Shown here: one piece after another, positions 1 to 6,365 of the stretch
Layout of the letters: every line of letters begins with the position of its first letter
Numbering within the stretch: position 1 is the first letter of the stretch
Assembly: GCA_964601125.1 (NCBI GenBank)
Contig: CAZRKB010000023.1
Span: 1-7,452, forward strand
DNA: 7,452 nt
Reading direction: 5' to 3'
DNA from: DATDVC01 sp964601125
Lineage (GTDB): Bacteria > Patescibacteriota > Minisyncoccia > Phycocordibacterales > WO2-35-19
Made by a program: the position numbers and the translations under genes
Notes under the pieces: model-generated
Database searches by the model: none
What the model saw: only the letters and a program-made list of their open reading frames with translations
What the model was told of the DNA's origin: nothing

Positions 1-1235
1 AGAAGCTCGTTGTACTTAGCTGTGCGTTCGCCGCGGGAGAGAGAGCCGGTTTTTATGTAAGGGCTCCCAGTACCCACAGATAGGTGATCGATCGAAGTAT
101 CTTCGGTTTCGCCCGAGCGATGAGAAACGATGGTTTGCCACCCTGCGTCGCGTGCCATTTTAATAACATCAAGAGTCTCACTCAAGGTGCCAACTTGGTT
201 GAGCTTTATCAAAATGCTGTTTGCTGCTTTTCTTTCTATACCTTCTTTTAGTCTTTTTGCGTTTGTAACTAAAAGATCGTCGCCGACCACCATCAACTTG
301 TCACCAAACTTCTCGGTAAAAGCTGTGTTGCCTTGCCAATCATCTTCGCTAAACGGATCTTCTACTGAGATTATACTGAACTCTTCAATTAGCTCTTTGT
401 AGTATTCCAAAAGTTCTTCTCGAGTAAAATTTTTATTTTCCGATTTAAGAAAATAATTACCGTCTTCGCCACGAAATTGAGAGGAGGCTACATCGAGAGC
501 AATACCAAAATCATGCCCCAAAGAAAATCCAGCATTACGCATGGCTTCTTTTATAAATTCCAAAGCTTTTCTGTGGTTTCCAACCTTAGGAGCAAACCCT
601 CCTTCATCTCCCACAGCCACCGAAAATCCTCCTGCCTCTAAAACCAATTTTAAATTTTGAAATACTTCGTCTGATTTCCTTATTTTCTCGGCAAAACTTT
701 CTTCTTTTTTGAGAGGCACTATCATGAACTCTTGGATATCGAGCCCATTATCTGCGTGCTTACCACCATTTAGTATGTTAATCATCGGAGTCGGCAGAGT
801 AGGAGAGTTTTTGGAAAGGTGCGATACATGCTGCCAAAATGGAATATTCAAGCTATTGGCCACAGCCTTAGCGAAAGACATAGAAATACCCAAAACGACA
901 TTTGCGCCAAAATTGCTTTTGTTTTCAGTACCATCTTCTTGTATCAAAAATTTGTCTAGTCCATCTTGATCAAAATCTCTGCCTACCAGTTTGGGCGCTA
1001 TTTCTTTCTCAATTCTTTCAGCAAGCTCTTTCACACCCTTGCCTTCAAAACGATTCGGGTCGTCGTCTCTTTTTTCCAAAGCTTCATACTTTCCAGTGGA
1101 AGCACCGCTGGGCACCGAAAATCTGCCCATTACGCTCTCCGTCGAAGTGCCAACAACATAAGTATCCACCTCGAGAGTTGGGTTTCCTCTCGAATCCAAA
1201 ATTTCTCTTGCCTCTATTCTGGTAATCTTTGACAT
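1..1235 (-). CDS. eno: Enolase (phosphopyruvate hydratase), 3' end cut by window edge
   Basis: Enolase interconverts 2-phosphoglycerate and phosphoenolpyruvate in cytosolic glycolysis and gluconeogenesis. Translating the minus strand from the ATG at 1235 gives 411 residues with no stop before the window edge. Visible hallmarks are the N-terminal RIEAREILDSRGNPT, the mobile loop SGASTG (43-48), NGGKHADN (156-163), GDEGGFAP with the general-acid Glu211, metal ligands Asp248 (ALDVAS), Glu292 (VEDPF) and Asp319 (VGDDL), the general-base Lys344 (ILIKLNQVGT), SHRSGETED (371-379) and IKTGSLSRGER (394-404). The family is usually about 420-430 residues, so only the last 10-20 residues should be missing. 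All catalytic residues I can place are present. The start lies 4 nt after the stop of the upstream dehydrogenase and has no recognisable Shine-Dalgarno sequence, so it is probably co-transcribed and translationally coupled. Identity is near certain. Confidence 0.97.
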   Translation of the reverse strand, partial: MSKITRIEAREILDSRGNPTLEVDTYVVGTSTESVMGRFSVPSGASTGKYEALEKRDDDPNRFEGKGVKELAERIEKEIAPKLVGRDFDQDGLDKFLIQEDGTENKSNFGANVVLGISMSFAKAVANSLNIPFWQHVSHLSKNSPTLPTPMINILNGGKHADNGLDIQEFMIVPLKKEESFAEKIRKSDEVFQNLKLVLEAGGFSVAVGDEGGFAPKVGNHRKALEFIKEAMRNAGFSLGHDFGIALDVASSQFRGEDGNYFLKSENKNFTREELLEYYKELIEEFSIISVEDPFSEDDWQGNTAFTEKFGDKLMVVGDDLLVTNAKRLKEGIERKAANSILIKLNQVGTLSETLDVIKMARDAGWQTIVSHRSGETEDTSIDHLSVGTGSPYIKTGSLSRGERTAKYNEL

Positions 1236-1239
1236 AGTT

Positions 1240-2241
1240 TTAAGGTACTCGATTTTTAACTTCACCTCTAGTGTAGGAGTAAATATTTTCTACAGTCGTA
1301 TTTAAAATCCTTTTCACTGCCTCTTCGGTATTAAAGGCGATGTGCGGAGTTACAATCACCCTTGGATGATTTATGAGATAGTTGTTTGCAAGCACATTTT
1401 TCAATTCTTCCAATTTTGGATGCGGGTCACTAAGCAACCTCATCTCGTCCATCATCTCTCCCTCCTCCTCAAGCACATCTAGGCCAGCTCCAGAAATAAT
1501 ACCTTCCTCAAGAGCTCTAACAAGGGCAGAGGTTTGGACCAAACCGCCACGAGCTGTGTTTATAAGAACAGCGCCGCGCTTGATATGATAAATACTGCCT
1601 TCATTGATCATATGCTTGGTACTATCCATAAAAGGCGCGTGCAAGCTTATTACATCAGACACAGAAAGGGTTTCTTCAAAACCGGCATAACGAAACCCGA
1701 GCTCTTGATCTAAGCCTTGTTTTGGAAAAGGATCATAGGCTACAACTTCCATACCAAAACCTTTTGCCATTTTGATAAAATTACAACCTATCCTGCCCGT
1801 ACCTATAACACCCGCAGTCTTTCCACATAAATCAAAACCTCTAAGATTGGCCTGGACAAATGAACCAGTTTGCGTAACTTGACTATGCGCTTCCGGAATC
1901 TTTCTAGATAAAGAGAGGAGTAGGGCAAAAGCAAACTCTGCCACCGTGTTTTCGCCATAAGATGGTACGTAGCAAACCTCGATTCCTCGACTCTTAGCCA
2001 GAGGAATATCGACATAATCAAAACCTGTCGAGCGAGCGGTAATCAGTTTCAAGTTCGGCAATTTATCCATTTCTTCTTTTCTGCACTCATGGGATACAAA
2101 GACTGAAAGTATTTCGGTAGAATCCAAAACCTCTTGCGGAGTTTCTTCAAAAGATTTGTGAAAAGATATGTTCTGATCTTTGAGTTTAAGAGCCACATAA
2201 TCCTTTTCCCAATCTTCTTTGTAGAGATATAAAATATTCAT
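1240..2241 (-). CDS. D-isomer-specific 2-hydroxyacid dehydrogenase, probably D-lactate dehydrogenase-like
   Basis: This is an NAD-dependent oxidoreductase that reduces a 2-oxoacid to the D-2-hydroxyacid in the cytosol. The product is 333 residues, normal for the family. It has an N-terminal substrate domain, RSTGFDYVD (70-78), and PSYGENTVAEFAFALLL (93-109). The Rossmann motif GTGRIG is at 147-152, followed by an acidic residue at the end of strand 2 (AYD, Asp170) that favours NAD over NADP. The catalytic triad fits Arg231 (NTARGG), Glu260 (within EEE) and His300 (TPHIAF). The EEE segment and the HIAFNTEEA ending resemble D-lactate dehydrogenases more than phosphoglycerate dehydrogenases; hydroxypyruvate or glyoxylate reductase remains possible. 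A longer reading from 2292 adds 17 residues, but that extension lies over the promoter and runs into the divergent gene, so I chose the ATG at 2241, where the family's typical N-terminus (MNILYLY) begins. It leads directly into enolase. Confidence 0.9.
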   Translation of the reverse strand: MNILYLYKEDWEKDYVALKLKDQNISFHKSFEETPQEVLDSTEILSVFVSHECRKEEMDKLPNLKLITARSTGFDYVDIPLAKSRGIEVCYVPSYGENTVAEFAFALLLSLSRKIPEAHSQVTQTGSFVQANLRGFDLCGKTAGVIGTGRIGCNFIKMAKGFGMEVVAYDPFPKQGLDQELGFRYAGFEETLSVSDVISLHAPFMDSTKHMINEGSIYHIKRGAVLINTARGGLVQTSALVRALEEGIISGAGLDVLEEEGEMMDEMRLLSDPHPKLEELKNVLANNYLINHPRVIVTPHIAFNTEEAVKRILNTTVENIYSYTRGEVKNRVP

Positions 2242-2265
2242 AAAACGCTTCTTTTCAGTTATAAT
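2237..2265 (+). promoter_or_regulatory. Promoter of the MORN-repeat gene, predicted leaderless
   Basis: A perfect TATAAT lies at 2260-2265, with TTCATA (4 of 6 matches to the -35 consensus) at 2237-2242, 17 bp away. The expected transcription start is about 2272, within a base of the ATG at 2273. The message would therefore be leaderless or nearly so. No Shine-Dalgarno sequence is present. The call rests on motif matching only. Confidence 0.55.
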
Positions 2266-2292
2266 TGTATTAATGAAAGAAGATTTTGACAA
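2264..2292 (-). promoter_or_regulatory. Promoter of the dehydrogenase-enolase unit
   Basis: On the minus strand, TTGTCA (2292-2287; 5 of 6 matches) is separated by 17 bp from TACAAT (2269-2264; 5 of 6 matches). Transcription should begin near 2257, giving a leader of about 16 nt before the ATG at 2241. The leader holds only a weak purine run and no clear ribosome binding site. The -35 lies inside the first codons of the divergent gene, and the -10 overlaps that gene's -10 by two bases. This promoter supports the start at 2241 over the one at 2292. Confidence 0.55.
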
Positions 2293-2734
2293 GGAGGCGG
2301 AACGGGTAAATATAGACGACTTAGATCTTTATGATTACGTCTACTATTTTAAAGACAAACCTTTTACTGGTATAGCTTTTGAGCTTTTTGAAAGTGGGAG
2401 TTTGAGGACAGAGACAAAATTTGAGTTTGGCATGGAAAACGGAGAAAGCAAAGAATGGTACCAAAACGGCCAGCTTAAAAATGATGATAATTTAAAGCTC
2501 GGAGCCAAACATGGTATTTGTAAGAGCTGGTTCGAAGACGGTAAACCAGAATCAATATCAACCTACGAACTAGGTATCCTGACAAAAAAAGAGATTTTCG
2601 ACGAAGAGGGAAACCAAATTGAAAATTTTGAACTAAAAGAAACCGACAGCAACTATCAAATCCTACTCCAAAATCGCGAACGCGAACCCGCCCGCGAAAA
2701 AATGCTCCGTGAAAAACTTGGTTCAAATTGTTAA
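2273..2734 (+). CDS. MORN-repeat (YwqK-like) protein of unknown function
   Basis: The product is a 153-residue soluble, acidic protein with no signal peptide or membrane segment. Its core consists of three tandem units of exactly 24 residues, at 30-53, 54-77 and 78-101, with a partial fourth at 102-114. Each carries an aromatic/Gly pattern, such as G-x-x-x-E-W-Y-x-N-G-Q-L in the second and G-x-x-K-S-W-F-E-D-G-K-P in the third. This is the MORN_2 pattern of proteins annotated as YwqK-type 'toxin-antitoxin system antitoxin components', but no toxin partner lies next to it, so that label should not be carried over. The C-terminus (120-153) is charged and probably helical. The gene sits alone on the plus strand, divergent from the dehydrogenase. 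Its TAA stop overlaps the stop of the convergent PEP synthase gene. The family call is fairly secure; the function is unknown. Confidence 0.8.
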   Translation: MKEDFDKEAERVNIDDLDLYDYVYYFKDKPFTGIAFELFESGSLRTETKFEFGMENGESKEWYQNGQLKNDDNLKLGAKHGICKSWFEDGKPESISTYELGILTKKEIFDEEGNQIENFELKETDSNYQILLQNREREPAREKMLREKLGSNC

Positions 2735-5157
2735 CTATTTTGCTTCGCTTCTTCTTCGGCGATAGCCGAGAGCATTGGGATGACCGAGTCGGGGTTTAAA
2801 GACACCGACTCGATTTTGTTTTGGATTAGGAAGCGCAAGAAGTCTGGGTAATCACTCGGAGCTTGACCACAGAAGCCGATGTACTTGCCACGCTCGCGAC
2901 ATTTTTGGATCGCCATGCTTACTAGAGTTTTGACTGCCGGATCATTTTCGTTTGAAATATGAGCGACGATACCAGAATCTCGGTCAAGACCAAGAGTAAG
3001 CTGAGCCAAGTCATTGCTACCGATAGAGAAGCCGTCAAAAATATCTAGGAATTCATCGGCACGGAGAACATTGGTTGGTATTTCGCACATGACGTACACT
3101 TTGAGACCATCTTCGCCACGCTTCAATCCTTCACTCTCCATAATTTCTAAAACTTTCTTTCCTTCCTCCGGAGTACGACAGAAGGGGATCATGGGCACTA
3201 TATTTTTCAAACCAAATTCCTGCCTAATTTTTTTGATAGCCCGACATTCAAGTTTGAAGCTTTCGGCAAATTTGGGATCGTGATACCTAGAAGCGCCACG
3301 CCAACCAAGCATCGGATTTTCTTCTTTAGGTTCATAATCACTTCCACCAAGGAGTGTCGCATATTCATTAGTCTTAAAATCTGAAAATCGCACAACTACA
3401 TCATTTGGCCAAAATGCAGCTCCTATTTGGGCAATGCCCTCGGCTAGCTTGTCGATATAAAACTGAACTTTGTTTTTATAGCCGATAGTTATTTTTTCAA
3501 TTTTGTTTTTTAGAGAAGCATCCAATTTATCGAAATCAAGTAAAGCATTTGGGTGAACTCTTATAAGAGAAGCGATGATAAACTCCTCTCGAGCCAGACC
3601 GACTCCCTTGTTTGGAATAAAGGAATACATGAAGGCACTCTCTGGAGAGCCAATGTTCATGCAAACTTTTGTTTTAGTCTCCGGCAATTGAGAAACATCA
3701 TGCACCGTCTCTTGCCACTCTAACTCGCCTTCATAAACCTTGCCGACCGTTCCGCTTGAAGTATCTACTGTTATTTCTTGACCAGTTTTGAGTTTGGAGA
3801 GAGCGTTGCCGGTACCTATCACAGCGGGTATACCGAGCTCCCGAGATACAATGGCGGCGTGGCTAGTCCTCCCACCCTTTTCAGTAATGATAGCGCTCGC
3901 CATTTTCATTATTGGCTCCCAATCAGGGTCAGTAATTTCGGTCACTAAAACCTCGCCATCTTGAAACTCGTGAAGTTTTTTAACGTCAGTGATTATGCGC
4001 GCTTTGCCAGAAGCGATTTTTGTGCCAACTGAAATACCAGTAACGATGGGGGACTCTCTTGTTTCCAATTTGTATTCGGTTATTTCAAGGTGTTTTTTTT
4101 CAGCCTGGACTGTCTCTGGTCTAGCTTGAACGATAAAAAGCTCTCCTGTGATGCCGTCTTTTGCCCACTCCATATCCATCGGTGTTGGCTTGCCAGCACG
4201 CTCCGTGTAATGGTTTTCTATCTCGACTGCCCAGCGCGCCAAAGTAAGAGTTTCTTCATCAGTTAAAACAAAAGCATCACGATCTTTTTTTTCTACTTCC
4301 ACTTCCTTTATCGCTTTTGTAGCCGAAAGTGCGTTGCGACCAGAATTTACGTAGATCATTTTGCTTTCCTTGGAACCAATCATTTTTTTGATTATCGGTT
4401 TAAACTGAGCCAACGTAGGTTTGAAAACAAGATAAGAGTCTGGGGTTACTTTGCCTTGGACCACCATCTCACCCAAACCCCAAGAAGCGTCTATTTCTAC
4501 CACACCCCTGAAGCCACTCTCTGTATCAAGAGAAAACATTACACCGGATGACCCCATATCGGAACGGACCATCTTTTGCACACCCACAGAAAGAGCCACC
4601 TCAAAATGATCGAAACCTTTGTCCACTCGATAAGAAATGGCTCTATCATTCCAAAGGGAAGCCATTGCCTCTTTAGTTGCCTGGATCACGTTGTCCGCCC
4701 CAACCACATTGAGATAAGTCTCATGTTCACCAGCAAAACTAGCTCCGGGTAAATCTTCAGCAGTCGCACTCGAACGGACTGCGGTGTCAGCTTCTTCCAT
4801 TTTGTAGGCGAGAGAAAGATTTTTGTAAGCCTCCCTGATCTCCGATTTTAATTCTTCCGGCAAATTGGCTTTGACTATTTTTTCTCTGATCGCCTTGCCC
4901 ACCTTTTGAAGCTTTTTAACATCATTGGTGTCCAAACCTTCTAGAGTCTGTTTTATGAAATCAATCAAGCTAGACTTTTCTATAAAATAACGATAGGCAT
5001 AAGCTGTCACGGCAAAACCATTTGGTATGCGTATACCTTTCGGCACCAAAGTAGTGTACATTTCGCCAAGCGAAGCGTTTTTGCCTCCAACCAAAGAGAC
5101 GTCACTAATACCAACCTGATCAAACCAGAGTATAAATTTGCGATCTTTGTTTTCCAT
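2731..5157 (-). CDS. ppsA: Phosphoenolpyruvate synthase (pyruvate, water dikinase)
   Basis: This enzyme converts pyruvate and ATP to phosphoenolpyruvate, AMP and phosphate, and in some reduced genomes it may run toward pyruvate and ATP. It has 808 residues, against about 790 for the E. coli enzyme, so it is full length. Domain order is as expected. The N-terminal ATP-grasp nucleotide-binding domain includes VGGKNASLGEM (23-33), VRSSATAEDLPGASFAGEHETYLN (127-150) and the FIVQARPET end (341-349). The central swivelling phosphohistidine domain has His433 in GGRTSHAAIVSRELGIPAV. The C-terminal PEP/pyruvate TIM barrel includes VRFSDFKTNEY (589-599), GSNDLAQLTLGLDRD (713-727) and the proton-donor Cys763 in GFCGQAPSD. 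All key residues are intact. The ATG at 5157 lies 11 nt after the glycerate kinase stop and lacks a Shine-Dalgarno sequence, so the two are probably co-transcribed. A TATAAT at 5202-5197 within the kinase's last codons could give an extra internal start, but it has no good -35. Confidence 0.97.
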   Translation of the reverse strand: MENKDRKFILWFDQVGISDVSLVGGKNASLGEMYTTLVPKGIRIPNGFAVTAYAYRYFIEKSSLIDFIKQTLEGLDTNDVKKLQKVGKAIREKIVKANLPEELKSEIREAYKNLSLAYKMEEADTAVRSSATAEDLPGASFAGEHETYLNVVGADNVIQATKEAMASLWNDRAISYRVDKGFDHFEVALSVGVQKMVRSDMGSSGVMFSLDTESGFRGVVEIDASWGLGEMVVQGKVTPDSYLVFKPTLAQFKPIIKKMIGSKESKMIYVNSGRNALSATKAIKEVEVEKKDRDAFVLTDEETLTLARWAVEIENHYTERAGKPTPMDMEWAKDGITGELFIVQARPETVQAEKKHLEITEYKLETRESPIVTGISVGTKIASGKARIITDVKKLHEFQDGEVLVTEITDPDWEPIMKMASAIITEKGGRTSHAAIVSRELGIPAVIGTGNALSKLKTGQEITVDTSSGTVGKVYEGELEWQETVHDVSQLPETKTKVCMNIGSPESAFMYSFIPNKGVGLAREEFIIASLIRVHPNALLDFDKLDASLKNKIEKITIGYKNKVQFYIDKLAEGIAQIGAAFWPNDVVVRFSDFKTNEYATLLGGSDYEPKEENPMLGWRGASRYHDPKFAESFKLECRAIKKIRQEFGLKNIVPMIPFCRTPEEGKKVLEIMESEGLKRGEDGLKVYVMCEIPTNVLRADEFLDIFDGFSIGSNDLAQLTLGLDRDSGIVAHISNENDPAVKTLVSMAIQKCRERGKYIGFCGQAPSDYPDFLRFLIQNKIESVSLNPDSVIPMLSAIAEEEAKQNS

Positions 5158-5168
5158 TTTAGTTAAAC

Positions 5169-6168
5169 TTAATTAGTTTTTGATTTTGCTTTTAACATTA
5201 TAATTAAATCTGAGACATTTGACCCTAATCTGCCTGTTGATATCGCTCCACCACCAACAGCTTTCCAAAAATTAAAACTGTCATTTTTATTCAAAAATTT
5301 TTTAGTATCAAGTTTTAACGATACTGCTCGCCTGGAAATAAAGGAGTCTGCTAAAGCTCCGGCAAAAGGAGTGTTGTCCCAACCATCTGACGCAACGGAA
5401 GCTAANNNNNNNNNNNNNNNNNNNNNNNNNNNNNNNNNNNNNNNNNNNNNNNNNNNNNNNNNNNNNNNNNNNNNNNNNNNNNNNNNNNNNNNNNNNNNNN
5501 NNNNNTATATCGTTTCCTAAAACATCAGAAAATATTAGGGATACCACCTGAGCGGGGAATAGGAGTTTTGCCAGACCTCCACCTTGTACTTTAGAGAGGT
5601 GCTTGCGGATCGTATTGAGCTCAAATATGTCAGCCCCTTTTTTAAAAAGCTCCTTGGTAATCATGGAGAGAGATTCGCAATCAATATCATTTGGAAGACA
5701 AAGGAGAGATGAACCTCCACCAGAGACAAGTGTGATCACCAGATCACGCTCCGTCACATCTTCAACCATCTCCAAGATTTGCCGAGTAATAGAAATATTG
5801 GTCTCCGAAGGGTAAGGGTGAGTTCCTTGGAAAGATTTCATACGCTTTAACACGCCAGTCTTTACATCGATGACCATGCCTTGGGTTAACTTGTCGCCTA
5901 AAATATCTTCTATCACCCTTGCGCCATCAAAAGCACATTTACCGATGCCTATAAAAAATATCCTTTCGAAAAATTGGCACTGGAAACCAACCCCTCCACC
6001 TTCGGGTACCCCATCAACACAAAAAGCGCCTCCTTCTATGGTAACTTTTGATCTTAAAACTTTTTCTGTGTTTATTGCTTCTAAACCGGCTTCCAATATA
6101 TCGAGCAGGTCAGCGCGGAGCTCCTTGTTTTCACTAAGAAGCTCGTCTCTATTTTTAATTAAAGACAT
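5169..6168 (-). CDS. Glycerate 2-kinase (DUF4147/MOFRL family), interrupted by an assembly gap
   Basis: Enzymes of this family phosphorylate D-glycerate to 2-phosphoglycerate using ATP. The 5' part (6168-5506) encodes 221 residues with a GIGKCAF segment whose Lys77 is the likely active-site lysine, THPYPSE (116-122), VSGGGSSLL (148-156), NTIRKHLSKVQGG (185-197) and SDVLGND (214-220). After the 100 Ns, 5405-5169 encodes the last 78 residues, a MOFRL domain with SDGWDNT, a NDSFNFW segment and STGRLGSNVSDLIIML, ending in TAA. The two halves are in different frames only because the gap is written as 100 bases. Reading through the Ns in the first frame gives a false C-terminus ending near 5308. 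Known members have about 420-450 residues, so roughly 120 or more are hidden. The start has a weak AAGAG upstream. It forms a likely unit with ppsA, and its product feeds enolase. Confidence 0.9.
5406..5505. other. Assembly (scaffold) gap of exactly 100 N
   Basis: The run is exactly 100 Ns, the usual placeholder for a gap of unknown length. It lies inside the glycerate kinase gene. The base before it completes a codon and the base after it begins one on the coding strand. The true length should therefore be a multiple of three if the gene is intact, which 100 is not. From the family length it is probably 300-450 nt. Confidence 0.98.
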
Positions 6169-6177
6169 TTGCTCTTA

Positions 6178-6186
6178 ATTTTAACA
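6178..6186 (-). promoter_or_regulatory. Possible extended -10 promoter of glycerate kinase
   Basis: The minus strand reads TGTTAAAAT, that is TG, one base, then TAAAAT (5 of 6 matches to the -10). It stands 9 nt before the kinase ATG at 6168. No convincing -35 lies at 16-18 bp. If it is used, the leader would be only a few nucleotides. Read-through from the upstream tRNA gene is an equally good explanation for expression of the kinase. Confidence 0.3.
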
Positions 6187-6234
6187 CCTAACACAGCCTG
6201 TTGGCCCAAGATAAAGTGGAAATCTATTTTATTG

Positions 6235-6305
6235 TCGGGATGCCGGGAATCGAACCCGGATCTCACGAACCCGAATCGTGTATACTACCGTTGTACTACA
6301 TCCCG
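6235..6305 (-). tRNA. tRNA-Pro (anticodon CGG)
   Basis: The minus strand folds into a complete 71-nt cloverleaf. The acceptor stem is CGGGATG with CATCCCG. The D stem is GTAC with GTAT, with GG in the D loop. The anticodon stem CACGA/TCGTG encloses the loop TTCGGGT, placing CGG at positions 34-36 and G at 37. A 4-nt variable loop follows, then the T stem CCGGG/CCCGG with loop TTCGATT. The first pair C1-G72 and discriminator A73 are the known identity features of bacterial proline tRNA, agreeing with the anticodon, which reads CCG. CCA is not encoded (CAA follows the discriminator), so the CCA-adding enzyme must finish the molecule. It is transcribed toward the glycerate kinase, which starts 66 nt downstream. 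I see no terminator between them. Confidence 0.95.
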
Positions 6306-6307
6306 CC

Positions 6308-6337
6308 TTGCCAAATCAATATATCAAATTATATAAT
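6308..6337 (+). promoter_or_regulatory. Promoter of the 85-residue protein gene
   Basis: TTGCCA at 6308-6313 (5 of 6 matches to the -35) and TATAAT at 6332-6337 (6 of 6) are separated by 18 bp. The start site would be near 6344, leaving an A/T-only leader of about 22 nt with no Shine-Dalgarno sequence before the ATG at 6366. The -10 shares the palindrome with the minus-strand tRNA promoter. Confidence 0.6.
6328..6333 (-). promoter_or_regulatory. -10 element for tRNA-Pro, shared palindrome
   Basis: The palindrome ATTATATAAT at 6328-6337 gives a perfect TATAAT on the minus strand at 6333-6328. Transcription would start near 6321, about 16 nt before the mature tRNA 5' end, a plausible 5' leader for RNase P to remove. 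The matching -35 is poor. A weaker TATATT at 6323-6318 is an alternative -10. Confidence 0.45.
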
Positions 6338-6365
6338 TTTGGCATTAATCATTAAATTTAAAATT

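Noticed and set aside
130..1232. Plus-strand open frames of 86-107 residues opposite enolase
   Set aside because: They are antisense shadows of a clearly conserved gene, with Cys/Ser/Phe-rich composition and no recognisable domain.
2242..2292. N-terminal extension of the dehydrogenase to an ATG at 2292
   Set aside because: The added 17 residues overlap the promoter and the start of the divergent gene, and do not resemble the family N-terminus; the ATG at 2241 fits better.
1803..3395. Short minus- and plus-strand frames overlapping the dehydrogenase, MORN-repeat and ppsA genes
   Set aside because: They lie in other frames of well-supported genes, and none shows protein-like composition or a promoter of its own.
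5197..5202. TATAAT on the minus strand ahead of ppsA
   Set aside because: It lies in the last codons of the kinase gene and has no acceptable -35 at 16-18 bp; chance occurrence in AT-rich sequence is likely, though a weak internal promoter cannot be excluded.
5308..5405. Glycerate kinase C-terminus read through the Ns in the first frame, ending near 5308
   Set aside because: It is an artefact of the 100-N placeholder; the conserved MOFRL sequence is in another frame and ends at 5169.
6201..6365. Longer reading frame for the 85-residue protein starting at 6201
   Set aside because: It would translate the antisense of the tRNA-Pro gene and lies upstream of the predicted promoter.
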